Source of the DNA: Massilia norwichensis
Lineage (GTDB): Bacteria; Pseudomonadota; Gammaproteobacteria; Burkholderiales; Burkholderiaceae_D
Length of the DNA: 64,000 nt
Direction of reading: 5' to 3'
Assembly: GCF_024753245.1 (NCBI RefSeq)
Contig: NZ_JANUGX010000003.1
Location: forward strand, 62,001 to 126,000
Below the pieces are notes generated by a model. The model searched no databases and had not been told where the DNA came from. It saw only the letters and a list, made by a program, of their open reading frames with translations. The position numbers and the translations under genes were made by a program. This document shows positions 35,986-43,785 of the stretch, piece after piece (the stretch's first letter is position 1; every line of letters begins with the position of its first letter).

Positions 35986-37200
35986 TCAGTCTTCATGCTC
36001 GGCGCTGCCCTTGCCCTGCTCAGCTTTCAATACGAAGCTGCCGGCCGTGGCATACACAGCTCCGGGCTCAAGCCCGGAGACAATCTCGACAAACTTGCCG
36101 TCGCTCGCACCCAGGCTCACGCTTTTCTCCTGAAAGCCCTGGGGAACACGCACGTAGACGTTCGACTTGCCATTTTCCGTCTGCACTGCGTCCGCGGCGA
36201 CTGCAACGGGAACCTCACGCGTCCCGCGGGTCATGTTGACGTTGACGAAGAGCCCCGGGCGCCACGCCAGCTTGGGGTTAGGTAGAACGACGCGCGCATT
36301 GGCAGAGCGGGTTTCCTCACCCAGCAGCGCACCCACGTAGCTAACCTTGCCGGTCGCCGACGAGTCCGATGCTGTCGATTTCACGGTGGCGGTCTCGCCA
36401 ACGCGGATCGCTTCCAGGTCCTTTGCCGTCACCACGATATTGACCCACACCGTGGACAGATCGGACAGGAGGAAAACATTGGCGTCCTCTTTCACCATTT
36501 CGCCTTGTGTAATGTGCTTCTCGACGACGACGCCGTCGAAGGGAGCGCGCAAAACATATCGGTTGAGTGGACCGCTTGGTCCATTGGCGCCCAGAGCGGT
36601 GAGCTTCGAGTTCGCCGTCTGGGCAGCGATTTCTGCTTCGCGAAGAGCCTGTTGGGCCTGCAGGTAATCCTGCTCGGCCGAGATCTTGTCCTCCCACAGC
36701 TTCTTTTCACGTTCGTAAGTCACTTTCGCCAGGCCTAGGCGCTTTTGTGCCGCCAGGGCCGTGCTGCGCAGATCGGCCAGTTCCGGGCTCGAGATGACGG
36801 CCAGGACCTGTCCCTTCCTGACAGTCTGTCCGAGGTCGGCAGAAACGGACTCGGCCACACCAGCTACCCGAGGCACCACATGGGCCGTACGATCTTCGTT
36901 GAAACGTACTTCGCCTGGCAGCTGGACAACCGCACCGATGGTTGCAGGCGCCGCTTTGGCGGTGGCGATGCCGGCAGTACGGATCTGCTGCTCGGACAGC
37001 ACGATGAGGCCGTTACTGGCTTCCGCGTGCTCCTCTCCCTTTTCCTCTTTCGACGAACTCGCCTGTTCGCTATGCGCTTCCTGCACGCCTTCGGTCTGCC
37101 CGTCTTTCTTCCAGAAAATGATGGCGGCGCCGAGCAGAATGCCGACGAGTACGACGCCCAGAATGGACTTCCGGGACTTCTTATCGATATTGAACTTCAT
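35986..37200 (-). CDS. czcB: CzcB-type periplasmic adaptor (second copy)
   Basis: 404 aa with an N-terminal anchor (SILGVVLVGILLGAAIIFW), an acidic linker with scattered His, the strand QLPGEVRFNEDRTAHVVPR, the hairpin REKKLWEDKISAEQDYLQA and lipoyl half LRAPFDGVVVEKHITQGEMV. The last residues FVLKAEQGKGSAEHED are shared with the copy at 2782-3981. Pairs with the adjacent czcA. Confidence 0.95.
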   Translation of the reverse strand: MKFNIDKKSRKSILGVVLVGILLGAAIIFWKKDGQTEGVQEAHSEQASSSKEEKGEEHAEASNGLIVLSEQQIRTAGIATAKAAPATIGAVVQLPGEVRFNEDRTAHVVPRVAGVAESVSADLGQTVRKGQVLAVISSPELADLRSTALAAQKRLGLAKVTYEREKKLWEDKISAEQDYLQAQQALREAEIAAQTANSKLTALGANGPSGPLNRYVLRAPFDGVVVEKHITQGEMVKEDANVFLLSDLSTVWVNIVVTAKDLEAIRVGETATVKSTASDSSATGKVSYVGALLGEETRSANARVVLPNPKLAWRPGLFVNVNMTRGTREVPVAVAADAVQTENGKSNVYVRVPQGFQEKSVSLGASDGKFVEIVSGLEPGAVYATAGSFVLKAEQGKGSAEHED

Positions 37201-37218
37201 GTTGAGATTCCTGTGTAA

Positions 37219-38511
37219 TTACTTGCTCTGGTCCGGCCTGAGCTGGACATAGCGCCCGAGGTCGGCTACCGAGCGGTAGCGATCGGACAGCGCTCGCAAA
37301 TATTGGGCACGCGTCTGGAACAGGGTCCGCTGGGCATCGAGCACATCGAGGAAGCTGAATTTGCCGGCTTCGAAGCCTGTTACCGCGGCGTTATAGGTCG
37401 TTTGCGCGACTGGAAGGATGTCGGTCGTAATGCTGGCGATTTCCTGCTGCGCCAACTGGGCACGCTGATAGGCCTCGCTCAGCGCCTGGCTCACACGCAG
37501 GCGTTCTGCGTCGAGATCGCTGCGCGCTTTGTCGGTACGGCGCAGCGCGGCCAGCATGTTGCCCTGGTTACGGTTGAACAGCGGCAGTGGGAACGATACG
37601 CCGACGACAGCCTGGTTATGGCCGATCTGGTTGTCGCGCTGACTGCCAACGGTGACCGTGAGATCCGGTACACGCTGGGCGCGTTCGAGCCGTACCTGGG
37701 CCTCTTCCCGCTCAACCTGGTTCCGGGCGCGGCGCAGTTGGGGCCCCGCTTCAAGCTGCTGGCGCAGCATGTCAAAAGGCGGCAACGCCGTGCCGTCGCC
37801 GGCAGGCCGCTCCAGCGACAGCGGCCCTGCGTCGATGCGGCCCCAGAGTGCGCCAAGCCGCTGCTTGGCCAGGCTTAGCTCGGACAACGCTTGCGCCAAC
37901 TCGAGCCGCACACCCGCTTCCGCGACCTTTGACCGCGATTCTTCAATGGGTGAGATACGGCCCGCAGTGACGCGCTTGGACGCAGCTAGCGTGGCCTTTT
38001 CGGCGACCTGCACCGATGCCTGTGCGAGCTCCAGGCGCTCCTGGGCAATGAGCGCTTCGAAATAGGCGGTAGTCACATCGGCACGCAACTGCGCTTGCGC
38101 GACCGCGACGTCCTGAAGAGCCATCTGCCGCTCACGTTCAGCCACGTCGACCCGCGCCGAGCGTTTGCCGCCCAGTTCGAGGCGCTGGTTGATCTGGACG
38201 GTTTGTGTCCGGTTCGCCCGATCCATGCCCTCGCGTAGAACGGAGAGCTCGGGATTGACGATGAGACCGGCCTGCGACTTGGTTGCATCGGCAATCGCGA
38301 CACTTTGCGTAGCAGAACGCAATGTCGGATTCGACGCCAAAGCCAGGCGTATTGCCTCGTCCAGCGTAATGATCGTGCCCGTGGTCGTGGGTGCCGACGT
38401 ATGCGGGCGCTCGGCCACTAAAACTGTTTGCTGACCACTTTGCTGTGCAGCTACTGCGAGCAGCGGCATGGACAAAGCCGCAACTCCCAGCATGATAAGT
38501 CTGGTTTGCAT
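37219..38511 (-). CDS. czcC: CzcC-type outer-membrane efflux protein (second copy)
   Basis: 430 aa, TolC family with a signal peptide (MSMPLLAVAA-like core). Repeats include SNPTLRSATQSVAIAD, NQRLELGGKRSARVDVAE and VGVSFPLPLFNRNQGNML. It ends in a 19-nt spacer before czcB; czcI lies 115 nt upstream. It is the outer-membrane channel of the second pump. Confidence 0.94.
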   Translation of the reverse strand: MQTRLIMLGVAALSMPLLAVAAQQSGQQTVLVAERPHTSAPTTTGTIITLDEAIRLALASNPTLRSATQSVAIADATKSQAGLIVNPELSVLREGMDRANRTQTVQINQRLELGGKRSARVDVAERERQMALQDVAVAQAQLRADVTTAYFEALIAQERLELAQASVQVAEKATLAASKRVTAGRISPIEESRSKVAEAGVRLELAQALSELSLAKQRLGALWGRIDAGPLSLERPAGDGTALPPFDMLRQQLEAGPQLRRARNQVEREEAQVRLERAQRVPDLTVTVGSQRDNQIGHNQAVVGVSFPLPLFNRNQGNMLAALRRTDKARSDLDAERLRVSQALSEAYQRAQLAQQEIASITTDILPVAQTTYNAAVTGFEAGKFSFLDVLDAQRTLFQTRAQYLRALSDRYRSVADLGRYVQLRPDQSK

Positions 38512-38626
38512 GGATAACTCCGAAAATGAAAACGAAGGTCATCCGGCGGCGCCATAGCAAAGTCAGGGCTGCATCGAGCCCTCAAGCAAAGGTACTAACT
38601 TTGAGAAAAGTATGGTTCCGCCGGAT

Positions 38627-38986
38627 CTACGCAGCGGAGTTCCATTGAGGCCGTTCAGGCGGAGGGATGTAGACAGACGACAGCGGGACAATTTCCGTGT
38701 CCGGAGCGGCGGCAGCCACATGCAAATACAGCGGAACGTGGAATGTGTCGATCGCTACCGTAGCGTGATGACACGATGCACAGTGTGAGTGCACAGAGAA
38801 CTTCTTGACTACGGCAGGCGTATCTTTATTGGCAACAGGAAACTCGTCACCGTCCTCGACATGCTGGTGGTGCCCGAAATGTTGTGCGGCGCGGCCTGTC
38901 TCGTGCATGCAATACGCAGCCACCGCCGACCAGCTGAACTGGAGCGCAATGACAGCGAGAAGGATGTAGACGAAGCGGCGAGCCAT
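38627..38986 (-). CDS. czcI: CzcI-family small periplasmic protein (second copy)
   Basis: 119 aa starting MARRFVYILLAVIALQFSW, with the His motif HFGHHQH, a HSHCASCHH site and C-terminal PPPERPQW. Closely parallel to the protein at 5373-5735. The ATG at 38986 has no visible ribosome-binding site and lies only 6 nt after a TATATT box. Head of the second czcICBA operon. Confidence 0.85.
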   Translation of the reverse strand: MARRFVYILLAVIALQFSWSAVAAYCMHETGRAAQHFGHHQHVEDGDEFPVANKDTPAVVKKFSVHSHCASCHHATVAIDTFHVPLYLHVAAAAPDTEIVPLSSVYIPPPERPQWNSAA

Positions 38987-38992
38987 CCGCGA

Positions 38993-38998
38993 AATATA
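38993..38998 (-). promoter_or_regulatory. -10-like box (TATATT) directly before the second czcI
   Basis: Minus-strand TATATT ends 6 nt before the ATG, in the context GCTATATTTCG, comparable with GCTATACTTTTCG before the first czcI. No -35 is evident. It implies a leaderless or nearly leaderless transcript. Confidence 0.45.
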
Positions 38999-39069
38999 GC
39001 ATGGATGGCCCTTCTTCCGCAGGCCAGTTCGTACACCGCTGCTACTCGCCATCCGATATACCATTGCGT

Positions 39070-41304
39070 TCAGACCCTCTTGTTCGTGGCTGCAGCCTGA
39101 TCGAACCTCAGTAGCCTGAGTCCGTTGAATACGACCAGCAAACTCGCACCGACGTCTGCAAAGACCGCCATCCAGAGCGTGGCAAGCCCCGACAGGGCGA
39201 GCGCAAAGAAAACTACTTTGATCCCAAGTGCAAGAACAATGTTCTGCACCAGGATCCGGCGCGTCTGCCTGCTCAGGCTGACGAAGACCGGCAGCTTTCG
39301 CAGGTCGTCATCCATCAGGGCAACGTCGGCTGTTTCGATCGCGGTATCGCTGCCGGCCGCGCCCATGGCGAACCCAACCTTTGCGCGGGCCAGTGCAGGG
39401 GCATCATTGATGCCGTCCCCGATCATGCCAACCACGCCATATTTCGATTCCAGGACCTCGACAGCGCCGAGCTTCTGCTCGGGTAGTAGGTCAGCGTGAA
39501 TCTGGTCGATTCCCACCTGGTACCCGATCTGCTGTGCTGTCGCGAGGTTGTCGCCGGTGAGCATGACAGGCGTAACGCCGAGCGCCTTCAGCCGCTCGAC
39601 CGCGGGGATAGCGCTGTCGCGCAAGACATCCGCGATCGCAATCATGCCCATCAGGCCATTGTCATTGGCCAGCATCACGGCGGTACGTCCGACTGCTTCC
39701 TGTTCCGCCAGGTCGTCGCGCACCGCATCGAAATTAACTCCATGCTCGGTCATCAGGCGCTGGTTTCCCAAGTAGTACTGGAGTCCGTCGATCACGCCGC
39801 GCACGCCGCGCCCGGCTACAGCTTCGAACCCCTGCACGCGCTGCAACTGCGTACCTGGCGTGACCGCGGCCACGACGGCTCGAGCCAGCGGATGATCGGA
39901 ATTCGCGTCGAGGCTCGCGGCGATGTTCAAGACTTCATCGCGCGAATGAGTGGACACCGGGGCAACGGCGACCACTGCTGGCCGACCTTGCGTCAACGTA
40001 CCGGTCTTGTCGAGAGCGATCGCCTTGATCTTGTAGCCGGCTTCGAGAAACTGTCCGCCTTTGATGAGGATGCCCCGCTTGGCTGCAGCTGTCAGCCCGC
40101 TGACCACGGTGACCGGCGTCGAAATCACTAATGCACATGGGCAGGCGATCACCAGCATCACCAGCGCCTTGTACAACCATTCGTGTACCGGCTGATGCCA
40201 AAGCAACGGCGGCAAAATGGCGACCAGGAGCGCGGCCACGACGACCGCCGGCGTGTAGTACTTGGCGAAGGTATCGACGAACCGCTGCGTCGGTGCCTGG
40301 TTCTGCTGCGTCTCTTCGATGACGCATACGATCTTGGCGAGCGTACTGTTGCGGCGCTGCGTCGTGACCCGCACTTCGAGCAGGCCGTGCTCGTTGATCG
40401 TGCCGGCGTAGACGGCGTCGCCGGGCTTTTTCCGTACTGGCATGCTTTCGCCCGTGATGGGAGCCTGGTTCACCGACGACTCCCCTTCGACGACTTCGCC
40501 GTCTACCGCGATCCGCTCGCCCGGCTTGACTAGTACGATCGCCCCGACATTGATTCGATCGGCCTCGATTACCTGCCATTGTCCTTGCGCGTCGCGCACA
40601 TTGGCCTCATCCGGCGCCAGGCGCAACAGGCCATGGACCGTTCCCCGGGCACGGTCGAGGGACAAAGCCTCGATCAATTCGGCAATCGCGAACAGGAAAA
40701 TCACCATGGCCGCTTCCGGCCACTGCCCAATAAGAACGGCGCCGACAACTGCCAGGCACATCAGGAAGTTGATGTTGAGGGTGAACGTCTTGAGCGCTAC
40801 CCACCCTTTGCGCAGCGTTGGGATGCCTGCCGTGAGGATGGAAATCAGGGACAAGGCGATTACAGGCGGGGAAGATTCTGCCGCTCCTTGCCACGCAAGG
40901 ACTTCGGCCGCGACGGCGCATAAACCAGCCACTCCCAGTCCCACCTTCTGTAAAGGGCTGAGTGCTGCCTCCTCTGCGACGACGGGCGCTGGTGCACTCT
41001 CATCCACGACAACCGCTTTCATGCCGATGCCGTGCAGTGCTTCGGTTATCGGCTGTACGGATCGCAAATCGTGCACGACGTCCAGCGAACGCCCCATCAG
41101 GTTGAAGCGCAAGTCAAGAATTCCGTCCATGCCGTGAAGCCTACGGCGGATCAGTCCTTCTTCCGACGGACAGTCCATGTTGGCAATACGATAAGTGACG
41201 GTGGTCCCTTCGGCGACCGGGACCGCACCAGGGACAAAGGCAGATTCCGAGCATCCGCATGCCTTGCCAGCGGCGTCACAAGTAGTTCGGCTAAGTTCAC
41301 TCAT
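39070..41304 (-). CDS. cadA: CadA/ZntA-type (P1B-2) Zn/Cd/Pb-exporting ATPase
   Basis: 744 aa from the ATG at 41304 (MSELSRTTCD). An N-terminal HMA-like domain reads NMDCPSEEGLIRRRLHGMDG, with a preceding CGC Cys site. Core motifs: TGES, the TM motif ACPCALVIS (CPC), DKTGT, SDHPLARA, GDGINDAPALA and the late helix ADVGASLLVVFNGLRLLRF. CPC with that helix is the Zn/Cd/Pb group. Its promoter (41380-41410) has the CadR/PbrR-type architecture; a regulator of that class is encoded at 52767. Confidence 0.94.
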   Translation of the reverse strand: MSELSRTTCDAAGKACGCSESAFVPGAVPVAEGTTVTYRIANMDCPSEEGLIRRRLHGMDGILDLRFNLMGRSLDVVHDLRSVQPITEALHGIGMKAVVVDESAPAPVVAEEAALSPLQKVGLGVAGLCAVAAEVLAWQGAAESSPPVIALSLISILTAGIPTLRKGWVALKTFTLNINFLMCLAVVGAVLIGQWPEAAMVIFLFAIAELIEALSLDRARGTVHGLLRLAPDEANVRDAQGQWQVIEADRINVGAIVLVKPGERIAVDGEVVEGESSVNQAPITGESMPVRKKPGDAVYAGTINEHGLLEVRVTTQRRNSTLAKIVCVIEETQQNQAPTQRFVDTFAKYYTPAVVVAALLVAILPPLLWHQPVHEWLYKALVMLVIACPCALVISTPVTVVSGLTAAAKRGILIKGGQFLEAGYKIKAIALDKTGTLTQGRPAVVAVAPVSTHSRDEVLNIAASLDANSDHPLARAVVAAVTPGTQLQRVQGFEAVAGRGVRGVIDGLQYYLGNQRLMTEHGVNFDAVRDDLAEQEAVGRTAVMLANDNGLMGMIAIADVLRDSAIPAVERLKALGVTPVMLTGDNLATAQQIGYQVGIDQIHADLLPEQKLGAVEVLESKYGVVGMIGDGINDAPALARAKVGFAMGAAGSDTAIETADVALMDDDLRKLPVFVSLSRQTRRILVQNIVLALGIKVVFFALALSGLATLWMAVFADVGASLLVVFNGLRLLRFDQAAATNKRV

Positions 41305-41379
41305 AAGCGTCTCAAATTTGAAAAGCAATACCACGACTGAATCCAGACTTGGCCGCAGCCATGTCTACCATAAGCTTGG

Positions 41380-41410
41380 AGTTAACACCCTGTAGCGACC
41401 TCAGAGTCAA
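41380..41410 (-). promoter_or_regulatory. CadR/PbrR-type promoter of cadA (TTGACT-N19-TTAACT)
   Basis: Minus strand: -35 TTGACT (41410-41405), 19-nt spacer CTGAGGTCGCTACAGGGTG, -10 TTAACT (41385-41380). The TTGACTCT...CTA.AGGGTGTTAA framework is that of the pbr and cad promoters driven by PbrR/CadR. Confidence 0.78.
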
Positions 41411-41522
41411 GGAAAATCGGCGAAGTTATGAAGATTGTTGGCTCGGCGAAATTTTGCTAGGGGCAAGGAATGTTTAGCGCAGTGGGCGGAAGTCCACTCC
41501 GGGCATCTTGGGTGTGCTTGTG

Positions 41523-41528
41523 TATAAT
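41523..41528 (+). promoter_or_regulatory. -10 box (TATAAT) directly before the CzcI-like gene
   Basis: Perfect TATAAT ending 8 nt before the ATG at 41537, with no -35 at the usual distance and no ribosome-binding site between. Same layout as the two czcI genes. Confidence 0.5.
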
Positions 41529-41536
41529 CGCTTTGT

Positions 41537-41893
41537 ATGAAACGCCTTTTACTCATCCTGCTGATGGCATTGATACCGCTTCACACTACGTGGGCAGCGG
41601 TGGCAGGCGTGCGTGAACTGGCTGAGTTCAGCACTGCATCGTCCCCAGCGCTGAGTGCCTCGACGGCGTCTGAGTTACCTGCGTCATTCACGGGTGAGGA
41701 TAGCAAGTACAAGATGGGCTGCTGTGCCGGATGCCACGTGTTCTGTCACTTTGCCGCACCGCTTCCGGTGAGCACGCTCGGTGTCGCACCTTCGCCTGCT
41801 CAGGTATCGATACTCCTCCCATCGACGTTCCTCGAGTATCGATCATACATTCCAGACGGGCCAATCCGGCCCCAGTGGCGTCACGTCAGCTGA
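41537..41893 (+). CDS. CzcI-like small periplasmic protein
   Basis: 118 aa with signal peptide MKRLLLILLMALIPLHTTWA, a Cys/His cluster GCCAGCHVFCHF in the middle and the C-terminal IRPQWRHVS that recalls the RPQW end of CzcI. Divergent from cadA. By analogy it may sense periplasmic metal or modulate induction, but this variant is more distant than the two czcI proteins. Confidence 0.65.
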   Translation: MKRLLLILLMALIPLHTTWAAVAGVRELAEFSTASSPALSASTASELPASFTGEDSKYKMGCCAGCHVFCHFAAPLPVSTLGVAPSPAQVSILLPSTFLEYRSYIPDGPIRPQWRHVS

Positions 41894-42016
41894 GCTGACG
41901 GCGTGCCTTCTTCTACGCTCTTTCAAGGCTCGTGCGAGAGATCTCGCTGACCTAGTCGTTTTAATTCCTTGCTAGGTACCGTCAGGTTGTCACCATGCGT
42001 GACATCACCTGTACTG

Positions 42017-42041
42017 CCGTGCGTTTGTACATGACGCACGG
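42017..42041. promoter_or_regulatory. Perfect 8-bp inverted repeat before the lipoprotein gene
   Basis: CCGTGCGT (42017-42024) and ACGCACGG (42034-42041) around a 9-nt loop containing TGTACA. It ends 25 nt before the lipoprotein ATG, so it is either an operator or a 5' leader hairpin. Confidence 0.4.
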
Positions 42042-42066
42042 TGGAACGCCGATCGATGAAGGAACA

Positions 42067-42423
42067 ATGATGACAAACATAACAATTCACGCCCTTGGAC
42101 TGGTTACGCTGATTGGTTTGGCGGGGTGTGCTGATCCACGACTGGGGCCAAACAGTAAAACCGGGTGGGTAACCGAGTTTTATACTGTGGAGAAACTGCA
42201 GCAAGATCGCCCCAAGTGTCTTGCCGGGCTCAGCGCCGAGCAAATAGCAGAAAACCGATATGCCGAAATTTCGGTGTCTCACTTTCGCTCTTATCGATAT
42301 GTAAGTGCGTTGGTCCCTGCTTCGATAAAACTCCATGTCCACGACAAGGTCGAGATCTCACCGCCATTCTGCAAGGATGGCACGGTGCCACAAGTAATCC
42401 AGATATTGAAGCCCGCTTCGTGA
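42067..42423 (+). CDS. Small lipoprotein of unknown function
   Basis: 118 aa from the ATG at 42067 (or 42070). The lipobox is LIGLAGC with the acylated Cys at residue 21. The mature part has two further Cys (RPKC and PPFC) and no recognisable domain. It is 101 nt upstream of the exchanger-like gene, same strand. Confidence 0.6.
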   Translation: MMTNITIHALGLVTLIGLAGCADPRLGPNSKTGWVTEFYTVEKLQQDRPKCLAGLSAEQIAENRYAEISVSHFRSYRYVSALVPASIKLHVHDKVEISPPFCKDGTVPQVIQILKPAS

Positions 42424-42523
42424 ACGGTCGCAGCATCAGTTACTTCGGCAACGCCGACGAGTCTGGTCAGGCACTTACCAAATTGTGTCGTTACCCCGCA
42501 TGTGGCAAGACAGGAGTTCACAG

Positions 42524-43762
42524 ATGAAACGATTTTTGATGCTTGTTGGCATCGCGTTCGCCGCTATTGTTCCCGCGCTTTTCGTCCGAATGACAGGGTG
42601 GAAGCTGTCACCTCTTGCTGCTGCCTCGACTTTCGGTATTGCAGTGGTAGCCGCCGGGTTCATGCTCTCGTGGGGAGCGGAGACGGCTGAGAAGCACATT
42701 TCCCAAGGCTTGATTCTCGCGGCAGTTGCTCTGGTCACCGTGTTGCCCGAATACGCTGTCGATATGTACTACGCGTTTCAGGCGGGTAAAGCTCCAGAGT
42801 CCAGTTACGTCCATTATGCTGCCGCCAATATGACCGGGGCCAATCGCATGCTCGTCGGTCTTGCCTGGCCTACGATCATGTTGCTGCACTGGTGGCGTAA
42901 TCGAGAGCGGCACATCGTGCTCGGCTCCGCGAACAGGCTCGAAATTGGTTTCCTGCTGCTCGCAAGCGTGTATGGCTTTGTAATCCTTTTCAAAAACCGG
43001 ATCGATCTGATCGATTTTGCCGTCTTGTTCGCCGTGTTCGCATGCTATATATGGCAGGTGGGCCGCATTCCAAAAGCAGAGAACAGCGAAGCGGCCGAAG
43101 AGGATGAGGAGCCAGGACCCGCCGCTGCGCTGTCGGCACTGCCGCTTTGCGCCCAGTGGGCCTGGATGGCAGGCCTCGGGTTGTTCGCGGCATTCGCCAT
43201 CCTGATGTCAGCTGAACCCTTCGCCGAAGCTATTGTCGCATCCGGACGGCAAATCGGCATCGACGAGTTTTTGCTCATTCAATGGATCGCGCCGATCGCC
43301 AGTGAGGCCCCATCGATTTCAATCGCCATCCTCTTTGTGCTTTCCCGACGTGCTGCCAATGCGCTGACAACCATGATCAGCGACAAAATTAATCAGTGGA
43401 CCCTCTTGGTTGGGATGCTTCCCCTTGCTATGAGCTTCGGTGCCGGCGATGTCATCGGGTTGCGCCTGGACGGGCGACAGCACGAGGAGTTTTTCTTGAC
43501 CGCTGCGCAGTCAATTTTTGCGCTTTCACTGCTTTTACGCCTTCGCTTCTCGCTATGGAGCGGGATGGTTCTGATCCTGCTGTTTGCCGCTCAGATTGCG
43601 ATCGCGTTCGTGTTTCAGCACGACGAAGGAAAGGTTATCGCTTCATTGACCATATTGGCCTGGGTATATCTAGGCTTGTCTGTCCCCTTATTCCTTAAGC
43701 AACTTCCTGGTCTCGCTTCAGTGATCAGATCAGTTGTCCGCGGTCCCGCCCCCATCCAATAA
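42524..43762 (+). CDS. Sodium/calcium exchanger-like cation antiporter
   Basis: 412 aa from the ATG at 42524, preceded by CAGGAG (the frame is open from 42485). Two related halves of about five helices each are separated by an acidic loop AENSEAAEEDEEPG. Conserved acidic stretches VTVLPEYAVDMYYAFQAG and, in the second half, QWIAPIASEAPSISIAILFV occupy the positions of the two alpha-repeats of the CaCA family. The ion is not deducible. It precedes the PbrT-like gene by 23 nt and is probably in the same operon. Confidence 0.8.
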   Translation: MKRFLMLVGIAFAAIVPALFVRMTGWKLSPLAAASTFGIAVVAAGFMLSWGAETAEKHISQGLILAAVALVTVLPEYAVDMYYAFQAGKAPESSYVHYAAANMTGANRMLVGLAWPTIMLLHWWRNRERHIVLGSANRLEIGFLLLASVYGFVILFKNRIDLIDFAVLFAVFACYIWQVGRIPKAENSEAAEEDEEPGPAAALSALPLCAQWAWMAGLGLFAAFAILMSAEPFAEAIVASGRQIGIDEFLLIQWIAPIASEAPSISIAILFVLSRRAANALTTMISDKINQWTLLVGMLPLAMSFGAGDVIGLRLDGRQHEEFFLTAAQSIFALSLLLRLRFSLWSGMVLILLFAAQIAIAFVFQHDEGKVIASLTILAWVYLGLSVPLFLKQLPGLASVIRSVVRGPAPIQ

Positions 43763-43785
43763 GCAGCAATTTTTTCGTAAATTTT

